Below, piece by piece: positions 1 to 9,171 of a stretch of 64,000 nucleotides of DNA. Source of the stretch: an uncultured Saprospiraceae bacterium (GTDB lineage: Bacteria > Bacteroidota > Bacteroidia > Chitinophagales > Saprospiraceae); contig CALJOK010000030.1 of NCBI GenBank assembly GCA_937981555.1, forward strand, positions 62,001 through 126,000, in the 5' to 3' direction. The translations under genes and the position numbers were made by a program. The stretch's first letter is position 1. Each line of letters begins with the position of its first letter. A model generated the notes under the pieces. The model saw nothing but the letters and a program-made list of their open reading frames with translations. It searched no databases and was not told where the DNA came from.

Positions 1-923
1 TAACCTTTTGGTCGGCTACTTCCTTCTTTGATCGCATTGAAGTCGTACCAAAATGCTTTGATCATATTTTTGGCTTCTCTACTTTTAACCAGTTCTGTAA
101 AATATCGACTTTCAATTCTGCAAGCCGTATCAAAATCTACCAACGAACCTTCCGTCAAAGTATTTAAAATTGCAGCAGGAGCAGGGTAATTATTTTCAGT
201 ATCACGCATGAGTTGAGCAGTCAATAAAGAAATGCGTTGCCCTAATTCATTATTTTTTGCACGTCCTCCAGGAATCTTTCCTTCAATCGTATCCCAAGTC
301 CTTCGTCCTTCTTGATTGTCCAAAAGCCATTGCTTGGCAATAGACAACATCTCTTTTTCATCTTTTGCCAAAACATCAACGATACCTGCTTCTAATGCTT
401 CTTTTGGTAAAAACCTTTTTCCATCCGCCAAAACATGGTAAGCTTTTTCCACTCCCAAAGTCCACAACATTCTGATCACTCCACCGCCACCTGGCATAAT
501 TCCAAGGGTCACTTCAGGATGTCCCAATCTAGTTCTTGGATCATCAATCGCTACTCGATAATGGCAGGCCAACGCCAATTCAAAACCAGTTCCCAAAGCC
601 GAACCATTGATTGCAGCTACTACGGGAACACCTGGACTTTCCAATTCTCGGAAGAAGTTTTGCATATTTTGAGAAAAATCAAAAATAGCTGCTGAGTCGG
701 TTGCTTGATGTAAATAATCTAAATCACCACCGGCTAAAAAATTATTTTTGGCAGAAGTGATAATAATACCTCGGAGCGAACCTTTGGCTTTTTCCTGTTT
801 GAGGTGCTCCATTACTGGCGTAAATTGAGCACCAATTTTATGATTGATTATATTGATATTTCGTCCTTCCATATCTAAAGTAAGCGTGACGATATTATCA
901 ATGTCTTTTTTATAGCGAATCAT
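1..923 (-). CDS. FadJ/FadB-type fatty acid oxidation protein, N-terminal part (3' end outside the window)
   Basis: The reverse strand reads open from an ATG at 923 to the window edge, giving about 307 residues of an enoyl-CoA hydratase domain that runs into the linker of trifunctional 3-hydroxyacyl-CoA dehydrogenases. The family adds water to trans-2-enoyl-CoA and then oxidises the 3-hydroxyacyl-CoA in beta-oxidation. Visible motifs are the oxyanion loop (SAKNNFLAGGD), the first catalytic Glu in GTGFELALACHYR, and the second in GHPEVTLGIMPGGGG. The segment after the hydratase domain (ESRYFTELVKSREAKNMIKAF) matches the connector to the NAD-binding domain, so a simple hydratase is unlikely. The dehydrogenase half should lie left of position 1. 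A thiolase partner gene would be expected nearby but cannot be seen. Function is confident; the exact paralogue is not. Confidence 0.88.
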   Translation of the reverse strand, partial: MIRYKKDIDNIVTLTLDMEGRNINIINHKIGAQFTPVMEHLKQEKAKGSLRGIIITSAKNNFLAGGDLDYLHQATDSAAIFDFSQNMQNFFRELESPGVPVVAAINGSALGTGFELALACHYRVAIDDPRTRLGHPEVTLGIMPGGGGVIRMLWTLGVEKAYHVLADGKRFLPKEALEAGIVDVLAKDEKEMLSIAKQWLLDNQEGRRTWDTIEGKIPGGRAKNNELGQRISLLTAQLMRDTENNYPAPAAILNTLTEGSLVDFDTACRIESRYFTELVKSREAKNMIKAFWYDFNAIKEGSSRPKG

Positions 924-1098
924 TTGAATGATGAATTTTAAGATTGAGTATGCACTTTAAACGAGTAGATACTTTTTTTAGGTTTACATTTTTGCAAAAA
1001 TAATTATAAAAATGAGCAATACGAATAACTAAGATTTCAATTCATCCTATTTTTTATAAAATCGGTAGATTAATCCTTCGTTTAAGTAAGAGTACGTT

Positions 1099-1120
1099 TA
1101 TATTTGTAAATATATATTTG
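1099..1120 (+). promoter_or_regulatory. Two overlapping-type -7 boxes (TAnnTTTG) upstream of the coiled-coil protein gene
   Basis: TATATTTG occurs at 1099-1106 and again at 1113-1120, both matching the Bacteroidota -7 consensus TAnnTTTG, 29 to 50 bases before the ATG at 1149. No good TTG -33 element is seen 17 to 23 bases upstream of either, so only half of the promoter is supported. Confidence 0.4.
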
Positions 1121-1148
1121 AAAAACTTTTAAAATAAAAATATAAATC

Positions 1149-1526
1149 ATGGCAAAAAGAAAATTGCAAATGACTGCTTTCTCTCGATTCTTTTTATTCT
1201 TAATCATTTTCTTACCATCCCTTTTCTTTGGCGTTTCTTATATGAAAGGCGAAGATGGAATGCAAACGTTGAAAGATATGGTTGGAATCGAATCGTCTGA
1301 GTCATCGAATAATGAAAGTGCATCTTCTTCCACCAAACCTGCTTCTGAGACATTCGTTAATGGTGAGGTAAAAAGATTGCAAGATGAATTAGATGAAAAA
1401 GAAAGACGATTGAAAGATTTGTATCAAGAAAATGAATTGTTGAAAAAACAAGCTGATGATGCAAAAGCAGACTTAAAAGAAGTGACCCAACAATTGGAAA
1501 CAATTAAAAAGGCTATTGGTCAATAA
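1149..1526 (+). CDS. Small membrane-anchored coiled-coil protein, function unknown
   Basis: A 125-residue protein. Residues about 11 to 30 are a hydrophobic segment (FSRFFLFLIIFLPSLFFGVSY) preceded by basic residues, so it is probably a signal anchor rather than a cleaved signal. Residues 48 to 66 are a Ser-rich linker, and residues about 72 to 125 are a charged heptad-like coiled coil (RLQDELDEKERRLKDLYQEN). The likely topology is a single inner-membrane helix with the coil exposed in the periplasm. It stands alone between the divergent fadJ-like gene and serA and has its own terminator. I do not recognise a named family. Similar short anchored coils can act as spacers or partners for envelope complexes, but nothing in the sequence proves that. 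Confidence 0.75.
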   Translation: MAKRKLQMTAFSRFFLFLIIFLPSLFFGVSYMKGEDGMQTLKDMVGIESSESSNNESASSSTKPASETFVNGEVKRLQDELDEKERRLKDLYQENELLKKQADDAKADLKEVTQQLETIKKAIGQ

Positions 1527-1547
1527 CTTCTTTTCTTCATAAAAAGT

Positions 1548-1587
1548 AAAACCTTCCAATTTGACAATTGGGAGGTTTTATTTTTTT
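1548..1587 (+). terminator. Rho-independent terminator
   Basis: A 14-bp stem (1548-1561 with 1566-1579, one G-U pair) with a TGAC loop is followed by seven T residues. It lies 21 bases after the stop codon of the coiled-coil gene. Confidence 0.85.
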
Positions 1588-1718
1588 AAGATTAAAAATT
1601 TGTTTACCCGTCGTAAAACTTCTTTAATTTAAAACTATCTCCATTGGTTTTCGTAAAAAAAATACCGACTTTTGCGTCTTTATTTTTAACCTATTTTAAA
1701 ATACAAAAATCTTTACAG

Positions 1719-2672
1719 ATGATTAAGATACTCGTAAACGATGGAATTCATCCTGATGGAAAACAAATGTTGGAAGCTGCAGGATTCCAAGTTGATACTG
1801 ATAAAGTAGATCAAGAAGACCTTCCTAAAGTGTTGCCTAATTACGATGCAATCGTAGTGCGAAGTGCCACTAAAGTTCGACAAGCATTAATTGACCAATG
1901 TCCAAATCTTAAAGTCATCGCACGTGGTGGAGTAGGGTTGGATAATATCGATGTGGATTATGCTCGTGGAAAAGATATCCAAGTGATGAATACACCTTTG
2001 GCTTCTTCGCAAGCAGTTGCGGAATTAGCTTTTGCTCACATGTTTACAGTTGCTCGGTCTTTGCATGATGCAAATCGTCAAATGCCAACTTCAGGAGATA
2101 CTGAATTTAAGGCTTTGAAAAAAGCTTACGCAAAAGGTATTCAGTTGCGAGGAAAAACTTTGGGGATTTTTGGTTTTGGAAATATTGGACAAGAGACCGC
2201 TCGCATTGCAGTTGCTTTGGGGATGAAAGTTTTGGCAGTTGATCCTGTGATTAATGAAATGGAAATTGGCGTAAATGTTTTTAATTCTGAGGAAGTGAAA
2301 TTATCAGTAAAATTGAATACAGTAAGTTTGGAAGAGATGTTGGCGAATGCTGACTTCATTTCATTGCATGTTCCTTTTATTGGAAAACCATTTTTCTCAG
2401 ATGCAGAGTTTGCTCAAATGAAAGATGGAGTTGTATTGGTAAACTGTGCTCGTGGAGGTACTGTTGATGAAACTGCATTGTTGAAAGCATTGGAAAGTGG
2501 AAAAGTTGCAGCGGCAGGTTTGGATGTTTTTGAAAATGAACCAACTCCAAGAAAAGAATTATTGGTGCATCCGAGAGTTTCTTTGACTCCGCATATTGGT
2601 GCTTCGACGATGCAAGCACAAGCGAATATCGGGAAAGAATTAGCAGATCAAATGATTGCATTTTTTGGATAA
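1719..2672 (+). CDS. serA: D-3-phosphoglycerate dehydrogenase
   Basis: This enzyme oxidises 3-phosphoglycerate to 3-phosphohydroxypyruvate with NAD+, the first step of serine synthesis. I start it at the ATG at 1719 (317 residues, MIKILVNDG); a longer in-frame reading from 1644 adds 25 residues that look like leader DNA. The NAD-binding fold has GKTLGIFGFGNIGQETAR, and the catalytic residues appear as Arg in VNCARGGTVDE, Glu in FENEP and His in LTPHIGAST. It ends directly after the catalytic core, so it is the short form without the C-terminal ACT domain found in the E. coli enzyme. serC is not adjacent. glyA at 52.6 kb uses serine downstream in the same metabolism. A strong terminator follows at 2693. 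Confidence 0.95.
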   Translation: MIKILVNDGIHPDGKQMLEAAGFQVDTDKVDQEDLPKVLPNYDAIVVRSATKVRQALIDQCPNLKVIARGGVGLDNIDVDYARGKDIQVMNTPLASSQAVAELAFAHMFTVARSLHDANRQMPTSGDTEFKALKKAYAKGIQLRGKTLGIFGFGNIGQETARIAVALGMKVLAVDPVINEMEIGVNVFNSEEVKLSVKLNTVSLEEMLANADFISLHVPFIGKPFFSDAEFAQMKDGVVLVNCARGGTVDETALLKALESGKVAAAGLDVFENEPTPRKELLVHPRVSLTPHIGASTMQAQANIGKELADQMIAFFG

Positions 2673-2692
2673 GATGTGATTTGAATATAAAA

Positions 2693-2738
2693 AAAGGGTT
2701 GTTAGTGCTTTGAGCACTAACAGCCCTTTTTGTTTTTT
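2693..2738 (+). terminator. Rho-independent terminator of serA
   Basis: A 17-bp stem (2693-2709 with 2713-2729, one G-U pair) with a TTG loop and a T-rich tail. Its upper arms share a core with hairpins at 58373 and 62916. Confidence 0.9.
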
Positions 2739-2872
2739 AAGATGATTTTGTTTTAATAAAATTTTTCATGCAATTAGTTTTTCTTTAGGAAAAATTCTTT
2801 CTAAAATTACATGAAAGAATTTAGAGATTTAAAAAGGTATTGTTTTTGGTTCGAATTATACAAAAAATAGAG

Positions 2873-3415
2873 ATGGAAATTAACAGAGATACTTTGAAGA
2901 TTAGCATTGGGGTTTTGTTTACTTGTTTAGGTGCGATGGTCGCATTTAATTTTCATTGGAATGAAAACAGTATTCCTATTACAGGACAAAGTCTAGCAGT
3001 TCTAGTTGTTGGATTTGTATTAGGGCGAAAAAGAGGATTGCTTGCGATTGCGATTTATTTAATTTTAGGCTTAATAGGATTACCCGTCTTTGCGAAAGGT
3101 GCTTCGGGAATAGAAACATTTATGGGAGGTAGCGGTGGATTCTTGTATGGGTTTTTAGTAGGTGGCTATGTCTGTGGAGTGTTGCAAGAGGAAGGATATG
3201 GGAGAAGATTTTTACATTGCTTAACTGCGATGACAATTGGAACTGTGATAATTTTAGTTTTTGGAATCGCTCAACTTACTTTTTTATACGGTTTTGAAAA
3301 AGCATTGCAATATGGATTTTTTCCATTCTTACCAGGAGCTATTGTGAAAATAATTTTGGGTGCTGCAATCATTTATTATATCCCCAAGGAAGACTATTTA
3401 GGAAAACGGCTCTAA
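2873..3415 (+). CDS. bioY: BioY-type biotin transporter (ECF substrate-binding component)
   Basis: A 180-residue integral membrane protein of the BioY family, which captures biotin either alone or with an ECF energising module. The diagnostic stretch PITGQSLAVLVVGFVLG is followed by basic KRG and by YLILGLIGLPVF, then a Gly-rich loop (GGSGGFLYGFLVGGY); about five to six hydrophobic segments are visible. I start it at ATG 2873 (MEINRDTLK); an in-frame TTG at 2840 would add 11 residues of poor leader. No ecfA or ecfT gene is next to it, so it may act alone or share an energiser encoded elsewhere. The two bases after its stop run straight into the remnant described at 3427, suggesting that DNA once between bioY and that gene was deleted. 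Confidence 0.9.
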   Translation: MEINRDTLKISIGVLFTCLGAMVAFNFHWNENSIPITGQSLAVLVVGFVLGRKRGLLAIAIYLILGLIGLPVFAKGASGIETFMGGSGGFLYGFLVGGYVCGVLQEEGYGRRFLHCLTAMTIGTVIILVFGIAQLTFLYGFEKALQYGFFPFLPGAIVKIILGAAIIYYIPKEDYLGKRL

Positions 3416-3426
3416 TTTTATTTTAG

Positions 3427-3648
3427 AAAATCTCAAAATATAATGAACCAACTGATCCTGTAGAGTTGATGAAAAAAATGAAAGGACAGGTTCGATTGCG
3501 TCACTTGAAAGATGAAAAATTAGGAAATGGAATTGTGGATATCAAACCGATTGTGAAGTTAGCAGAGGAAACGGGTGTAGAATATTGTTTCATTGAACAA
3601 GATCATTCGCCTGATCCAATGGCGAGCACGAAGACGAGTATTGATTAA
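3427..3648 (+). pseudogene. 3' remnant of a sugar phosphate isomerase/epimerase (TIM barrel) gene
   Basis: An open frame begins just after a TAG at 3424-3426 and encodes about 73 residues. They match the last part of the xylose-isomerase-like sugar phosphate isomerase/epimerase family: RLRHLKDEK (metal-site strand), GNGIVDIKPIVKLAEETGVEY and the C-terminal FIEQDHSPDP plus a short STKTSID tail. Complete members have roughly 280 to 310 residues, so about three quarters of the gene is absent. The only internal starts are TTG 3466 and ATG 3469, which would give a 60-residue fragment beginning inside the conserved core. I read it as a decayed 3' end left by a deletion that placed bioY next to it, not as a working small protein. 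A terminator follows 24 bases after the stop. Confidence 0.72.
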
Positions 3649-3671
3649 ATGTGTAGGACTTATAATTTTAT

Positions 3672-3711
3672 AAAAAGCGGGCTTTGAATCAATTCAAAGC
3701 CCGCTTTTTTT
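3672..3711 (+). terminator. Rho-independent terminator
   Basis: An 18-bp perfect stem (3672-3689 with 3692-3709) with a very tight turn and a T-run. It presumably served the epimerase gene whose remnant lies just upstream. Confidence 0.9.
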
Positions 3712-3879
3712 ATTGACAAATCTCCCACCTATTTTGATTCGGCATATTAATTGCAAATTACTTTTAATTAACTATACATATCTTAATAATTGCCCTCATT
3801 CTTATTCATCAGGCAAATTAGTAAATCTCTTATTAAATTTTTTTTAGTATCCAAACAAGATGAAATTGTGAGGTCACTT

Positions 3880-3898
3880 TTATTCTGTTCTAGAATAA
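3880..3898 (+). promoter_or_regulatory. Inverted repeat upstream of the hybrid kinase operon
   Basis: TTATTCT and AGAATAA form a 7-5-7 palindrome ending 35 bases before the ATG at 3934. It is a possible operator for the four-gene phosphorelay operon. It is AT-rich, so chance is a real alternative. Confidence 0.3.
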
Positions 3899-3933
3899 GG
3901 GGAATTGAATTATTTCAAACACAAAAATAACTT

Positions 3934-6900
3934 ATGAGATTTTTAAGAGACATAAAACTTTCTTTTAAGCTGGTATTTATAGTTCTGATTCCAATTGTAT
4001 TAATTGGATCTCTCACCTATGAAGTCGTTCGTGTTCAATTTTCAAAATTTTCTAGTAATGCTTTAGAAACTATTTTACTTCAAATAGAATTGGCAGAAAG
4101 TCTATCGGAGTCAATTAATAAGTTGCAAAAAGAACGAGGCGTTTCCATTGCATACCTTACTGGTAAAACTCAATACCAAAGAGGAAATATTGAAGGTCAG
4201 CAGATCTATGTAGATAAGTATATAAGTCTAGCAAGTCAGCAAATGGACGATCTTAATATGGAGAATGTCTTATTGGAAGAGTGGGGAAACATATCAAAAA
4301 TTCGTCTTGAAATTAAATCGGGACAGATTACTCCAGAAGCAGTAGAAATCTATTTTTCTAATACTATTCAAAAAACCATAGGAATAATAAGTTCCATGGG
4401 GAAGCAGGCTATCAATGTTAAAGTCAAAAACAATTTAAATTGTCATATCGCTTTAATGCAATTAAAAGAAAATTTAGCAGCAGGTAGAGCTATTATTTTA
4501 GGAGAAATAAATAGAGATACCTTGACTTCTCATAATTTAGGGAAGCTTCAAGGTTATAACAGTTTGTATCATTATAACAAATCTTACTTTTTCGATAATG
4601 TATCAGACGAGTTACAGAATTTTTATCATGATCAAGTTAATTCAGATAAATCAAGGTTAGCTCAAAATAAAAATCAACAAATATTAAATGGTCAAAAATT
4701 AACTGCATTAAATCTTGATCCAGTTCAATGGTGGTTTGATAGCGCAATGATGTTGGACAATTTAAAAAAGGTAGAGAAGAAATCTACTTCAATATTATTA
4801 AGTGTAATTCAGAAGAATGCCATAAAGCTGCGTAAAGAAATTCGCCAAAAATTCATTCTGATTTTTCTAGGATTAATTCTATTTATCGGTATGATTTACT
4901 TTCTTTTTCAAAATATATTAGGAAATATATTAGCGATAAATGAAGCAGCAAAATTGATGTCAGAAGGGGAAGTAAATGTAGATATCAAAGTTCAATCAAA
5001 TGATGAAATTGGAAAATTAGCGCAGTCACTAAAATCTTTAGCACTATCTAATGAGGCTTTTGCAAAGACTGCAGATGAAATTGGGAAAGGAAATTATAAT
5101 CAACATTTAGAAAAAAGAGGAACTAATGATGTGCTTGCTAATGCACTCGAAAATATGATTTCACAATTACGATCTTTGAAAAAAGAACAAGATTTTGAAA
5201 TTTGGTTTAATGTTGGAGAAGCTAGATTGAGTGATATTTCCAGAAAAGAAACGGATGTTCAAGATTATGTTCAAAAAGTAATTATCTTTTTGTCAAAATA
5301 TATTCATGCACAAATTGGGGGATTATTTTTGATCGAAAATACGGGTGATGAACCCTACCTCAATTTTGCAGCAGGTTATGCATTTACTTGTCGAAAGCAA
5401 ATATCGAAAAAAATAAATTTAGGAGAAGGACTTATTGGGCAATGTGCAAAGGATGGTGAAATAATTTTATTAACAGATGTTCCAAAAGATTATTTTCCAA
5501 TAACATCTGGTCTTGGAAATCGGACTCCAAAAAATATATTGGTTTTACCAATCAAAGCCAAAGGAGTGGTAATTGGTGTGATTGAATTAGGTTCCTTTCA
5601 TAAATTTAAAGAAAAACATTTTCCGTTTTTTGAGAAAATAATGGATGATGTTGGCTTGTCCTTGGAAGCAATTCAGAGTAATCAAAAATTAGGAAACCTA
5701 CTCGCTGAGGCTAATCAGCTGTCTGAAAATTTGACTCAACAAGCGGAGGAAATGCGAGCTCAAGAGGAAGAGTTGAGACAGTCGAATGAAGAATTAGCTC
5801 AACAATCTCAAAAAGTTCAGGCATCAGAAGAGGAACTTCGAGTGCAACAAGAAGAACTCAAATTAGCGAATTCTGAACTCGCCAAACGAGCTAAAGAAAT
5901 GGAAGAGAATAACCAATTAGTATTATTGAAAAATGACGAATTGGAAAATATCCAAACTACTCTTCGAGCTAAGACGGAACAATTAGCTTCTTCGAATAAT
6001 TATAAAACGGAATTTCTTGCCAACATGTCGCATGAGTTGCGAACACCTCTGAATAGTATTTTAATCCTTTCTAGCATTTTAAATAAAAACAAAAATGGAT
6101 CTCTGAGTGAAAAAGAAAAAGAACAATTAAATGTGATTCATAAATCTGGAAATAACTTGTTACAACTCATCAATGACATTTTGGACTTATCGAAAATAGA
6201 AGCAGGGAAATTGGAAATTATTTTTGAGGATGTTTCGGTGAATCATATTTTGAATAATATGAAAATGTTATTTCAAGATCTGGCTCATGAAAAATCTATT
6301 GAGTTTAAGATTTCTTTAGGAAATCAAATTCCTCAATATATTAATACCGACGAAAATAGAATTGAGCAGATATTAAAAAATCTTTTATCCAACGCATTCA
6401 AATTTACAGAAATAAATGGAACGGTAGAAATTGAAGTTATGAAACTTGACCCGTTTTCTTTTTCCAATAATAAATTTTCTGAAGGGGCTGATATTTTGGC
6501 AATCTCAGTTAGAGATACTGGTGTTGGAATTCCAACTGAAAAACTAGAACAAATTTTTAAAGCTTTCGAACAAGCTGACGGATCGACGAGTCGTCGCTAT
6601 GGCGGAACAGGTTTAGGCCTTTCCATTTCAAATAATTTAGCAGCACTTTTGGGAGGCGAAATAACAGTTCAAAGTAGGAAAGGAGAGGGGAGTAAATTTA
6701 CTTTGCTTATTCCTTTTGATCCTATGATGGCAAAAAAGAGAAATGAAGAAGTGGAAGCAGATCTCCAAATTCCCTTGCTTAAACCTATCCAAGAAAGTGT
6801 TTCTCCTTATTCATTGGAAACACCTATCGTTCAGCTTCCTCCTGAATATTCTAACCAAAATGAATCTTCGAAATCAAAAGAGAAAGTTTCAACTTCAAAT

Positions 6901-7713
6901 AGTGTTTTAATTATAGAGGATAATCAAATGCAATGCATTCTTCTTGAAAAAATGATAAAAGGAAAAGGCCTTTCTCCTATAATCGCTTTGACAGGAGATC
7001 ATGCGCTCGATGTTTTGAAAAATGAAAAAATTGATTTGATCGTGCTTGATCTCGGACTTTCTGATATGTACGGTGGTGAAATTCTAAATTATGTAAAGCA
7101 AAATAATGAGTTGAAATCCATTCCTGTAATTATCATGACTGGAAAAGAATTAAGTAGAAAGGATTATGACAATTTACAAAAATATGGATCCATACCGGTC
7201 ATTGTAAAAGGCATGCACTCTAATGAAAGATTGGAGGATGAGTTGACTTTGTTTTTGAAAAAATTGGATAGAGAAAATATTTTACCACAAGAGAAAAAAG
7301 AAATATTTCAATTAAAGGATAAGGCTCTAGAAGGAAAAACCATTCTTATTGTTGATGATGACATTCGAAATATTTTCGCATTGAAGAGTGCATTGGTCGC
7401 TAATGAAATGGAAGTTATTGTTGCTAATAATGGGAAAGAAGCGCTTACAAAGATTCAAACGCATAGCAATATTGATCTGGTTTTGATGGATGTCATGATG
7501 CCAGAAATGGATGGATATGAAGCAACTCGAGAAATTAGAAAGATGAAAGAAATGGCGCGGCTACCAATTATAGCTGTAACAGCTAAAGCGATGAAAGATG
7601 ATCGAAAATTATGTCTAGATGCTGGAGCTTCAGATTACATAACTAAACCGTTGGATGTCGAAAAGTTATTATCCTTGATGAGAGTGTGGCTATATAATTA
7701 CGAACCTGCATAG
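3934..7713 (+). CDS. Hybrid sensor histidine kinase: NIT, HAMP, GAF, coiled coil, HisKA, HATPase, two receivers
   Basis: A 1259-residue inner-membrane hybrid kinase. In order: TM1 (about 12-30), a periplasmic domain with the NIT-type motif LQKERGVSIAYL, TM2 (about 305-326), HAMP (about 327-378), GAF (about 440-585), a long coiled coil (about 588-690), HisKA with phospho-acceptor His700 in MSHELRTPLNSI, and an ATPase domain with NLLSNAFKFT, RDTGVGIP and GGTGLGLS boxes. Two receivers follow: the first has Asp1039 (IVLDLGLSD), with a Gly-Met where an activating Pro usually follows Lys; the second has Asp1186 (LMDVMMPEMDG). NIT domains are linked to nitrate/nitrite sensing, but the ligand here is unknown. 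It heads an operon with cheR, cheB and a receiver-kinase, spaced by 10, -4 and -17 bases. The coil carries regularly spaced Glu pairs that could be CheR targets. Confidence 0.93.
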   Translation: MRFLRDIKLSFKLVFIVLIPIVLIGSLTYEVVRVQFSKFSSNALETILLQIELAESLSESINKLQKERGVSIAYLTGKTQYQRGNIEGQQIYVDKYISLASQQMDDLNMENVLLEEWGNISKIRLEIKSGQITPEAVEIYFSNTIQKTIGIISSMGKQAINVKVKNNLNCHIALMQLKENLAAGRAIILGEINRDTLTSHNLGKLQGYNSLYHYNKSYFFDNVSDELQNFYHDQVNSDKSRLAQNKNQQILNGQKLTALNLDPVQWWFDSAMMLDNLKKVEKKSTSILLSVIQKNAIKLRKEIRQKFILIFLGLILFIGMIYFLFQNILGNILAINEAAKLMSEGEVNVDIKVQSNDEIGKLAQSLKSLALSNEAFAKTADEIGKGNYNQHLEKRGTNDVLANALENMISQLRSLKKEQDFEIWFNVGEARLSDISRKETDVQDYVQKVIIFLSKYIHAQIGGLFLIENTGDEPYLNFAAGYAFTCRKQISKKINLGEGLIGQCAKDGEIILLTDVPKDYFPITSGLGNRTPKNILVLPIKAKGVVIGVIELGSFHKFKEKHFPFFEKIMDDVGLSLEAIQSNQKLGNLLAEANQLSENLTQQAEEMRAQEEELRQSNEELAQQSQKVQASEEELRVQQEELKLANSELAKRAKEMEENNQLVLLKNDELENIQTTLRAKTEQLASSNNYKTEFLANMSHELRTPLNSILILSSILNKNKNGSLSEKEKEQLNVIHKSGNNLLQLINDILDLSKIEAGKLEIIFEDVSVNHILNNMKMLFQDLAHEKSIEFKISLGNQIPQYINTDENRIEQILKNLLSNAFKFTEINGTVEIEVMKLDPFSFSNNKFSEGADILAISVRDTGVGIPTEKLEQIFKAFEQADGSTSRRYGGTGLGLSISNNLAALLGGEITVQSRKGEGSKFTLLIPFDPMMAKKRNEEVEADLQIPLLKPIQESVSPYSLETPIVQLPPEYSNQNESSKSKEKVSTSNSVLIIEDNQMQCILLEKMIKGKGLSPIIALTGDHALDVLKNEKIDLIVLDLGLSDMYGGEILNYVKQNNELKSIPVIIMTGKELSRKDYDNLQKYGSIPVIVKGMHSNERLEDELTLFLKKLDRENILPQEKKEIFQLKDKALEGKTILIVDDDIRNIFALKSALVANEMEVIVANNGKEALTKIQTHSNIDLVLMDVMMPEMDGYEATREIRKMKEMARLPIIAVTAKAMKDDRKLCLDAGASDYITKPLDVEKLLSLMRVWLYNYEPA

Positions 7714-7723
7714 ACTAAGAAAA

Positions 7724-8581
7724 ATGCTTTTAGAAATTAATCAACAAAATATTCAATCAGAAATGCTTTTAGAAGAGAGCGAAATTAGGATGTTAATATA
7801 TTCCATTTATGAAAAATATGGATATGATTTTTCTAATTATTCCAAAGCCTCGATTCGGAGAAGATTGATTAGGATTTTGGATTTATTAGAATTTAATAAT
7901 TTAAAAGAACTTCAAAGTTGGCTTTTAAAAAGCAATGAGAATTTTGAAAGATTTCTTAATGAAGTGACCGTCAACGTTACAGAAATGTTTCGTGATCCTA
8001 CTTTTTTTAAATCATTAAAAGAAAGAGTTTTTCCCTATCTCAAAACTTTTCCTTACACCAAAATATGGCATGCGGGATGTTCAACGGGTGAAGAAATGTA
8101 TTCGTTAGCCATTCTTTTGGAAGAAGCAAAATTGTTGTCCAAAGCTCAAGTTTATGGAACAGACATTAACACTAATGTAATAAGAGAAGCTAGAGAAGGA
8201 ATTTATCCATTAAAAGAAATGGCAGATTATTCTAGAAATTATGTGAGAGCTGGAGGAAAGGAAAGCCTTTCAAATTACTATTTAGCAAAATTTGATTCAG
8301 CCATTTTTTCTTCGCATATCAAACAGAATTTGCTTTTTAGTTACCATAATTTAGTGACAGACAGTTCCTTCAATGAATTTAATTTAATTGTCTGTAGAAA
8401 TGTATTGATATATTTTGATAGGGAATTACAAGCAAAAGTTTTTCAACTTTTTTTAGATAGTTTACCTCCTTTAGGGTATTTGGCTTTAGGCTCAAAGGAG
8501 TCAGTTTTATTTGATAAACAACGAGATCAGTTTGAAGTAATTGATGAAAAAGAGAGGATTTATAGAAAGAATGGTTTATGA
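7724..8581 (+). CDS. cheR: CheR-type protein glutamate methyltransferase
   Basis: A 285-residue SAM-dependent methyltransferase of the CheR family, which in chemotaxis methylates Glu side chains of receptor coiled coils. The N-terminal helical part (about 20-80) contains SKASIRRRLIRIL, and VTEMFRDP is the conserved link to the catalytic domain. The SAM site is WHAGCSTGEEMYSLA (about 116-128) with YGTDIN (about 143-148), and the C-terminal CRNVLIYFD block (about 223-231) is present. There is no TPR or PAS tail. It follows the hybrid kinase after 10 bases and overlaps cheB by four bases (ATGA), indicating translational coupling. No cheA, cheW or MCP gene is in the window, so its substrate is probably a kinase of this operon rather than a chemoreceptor; that is inference. 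Confidence 0.92.
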   Translation: MLLEINQQNIQSEMLLEESEIRMLIYSIYEKYGYDFSNYSKASIRRRLIRILDLLEFNNLKELQSWLLKSNENFERFLNEVTVNVTEMFRDPTFFKSLKERVFPYLKTFPYTKIWHAGCSTGEEMYSLAILLEEAKLLSKAQVYGTDINTNVIREAREGIYPLKEMADYSRNYVRAGGKESLSNYYLAKFDSAIFSSHIKQNLLFSYHNLVTDSSFNEFNLIVCRNVLIYFDRELQAKVFQLFLDSLPPLGYLALGSKESVLFDKQRDQFEVIDEKERIYRKNGL

Positions 8582-9171
8582 AAAGAGATATTGAATTGAT
8601 AGTAATTGGAGGTTCGAGTGGTAGCCTAGATGTAGTGATTGAGATGCTAAAAGATTTAGAAAAGGATTTTGAATTACCCATCATTTTAGTACTTCATCGG
8701 CTAAAAAATACTAGAGCCTACTTGGCGGATTTATTTAATAGATACTGTGTGTTAGAAGTGAAAGAAATAGAGGAAAAGGAGGAAATAAAAAAAGGAACAG
8801 TTTACATTGTTCCAGCTAACTATCACCTTTTGATAGAGTCGGATCACACTTTTTCTTTGACGGTTTCTGAAAAAGTAAATTTTAGTCGGCCTTCAATTGA
8901 TGTAACATTTGAAAGCGCAGCAATTATTTTTCAAGAAAAATTGGCAGGCGTTATTCTTACTGGAGCAAATCGAGATGGAGCAGCAGGTATAAATGCGGTC
9001 AAAAGAATGGGTGGTTTATGCATTGTACAAGATCCCAAAACAGCAACAATGAAGACGATGCCTGAATCTGCAATTCAAATATTAGGAACCCCCGATTATG
9101 TTTTCTCTCCAAGTGAAATGACTATTTTTTTTAAAACATTAAAGAAATCTAATTATGCAAAAGAAATTTAA
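8578..9171 (+). CDS. cheB: CheB-type protein-glutamate methylesterase (catalytic domain only)
   Basis: A 197-residue stand-alone CheB catalytic domain that would hydrolyse glutamyl methyl esters or deamidate Gln. The catalytic triad is visible: Ser13 in IGGSSGS, His40 in LVLHRL and Asp133 in TGANRDGAAG. QDPKTATMKTMPESAI near the C-terminus is the usual conserved block. The N-terminal receiver of canonical CheB is missing, so activity would not be gated by its own phosphorylation. The start ATG overlaps the stop of cheR, and its end overlaps the next gene by 17 bases. Together with CheR it forms a reversible methylation pair dedicated to this kinase operon. Such kinase-cheR-cheB-kinase clusters are known in several phyla, but their methylation targets are rarely defined. 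Confidence 0.9.
   Translation: MKRDIELIVIGGSSGSLDVVIEMLKDLEKDFELPIILVLHRLKNTRAYLADLFNRYCVLEVKEIEEKEEIKKGTVYIVPANYHLLIESDHTFSLTVSEKVNFSRPSIDVTFESAAIIFQEKLAGVILTGANRDGAAGINAVKRMGGLCIVQDPKTATMKTMPESAIQILGTPDYVFSPSEMTIFFKTLKKSNYAKEI

Noticed and set aside
1644-1718. An N-terminal extension of serA
   Set aside because: Its 25 residues lack family similarity and run through promoter-like leader sequence; ATG 1719 gives the usual start.
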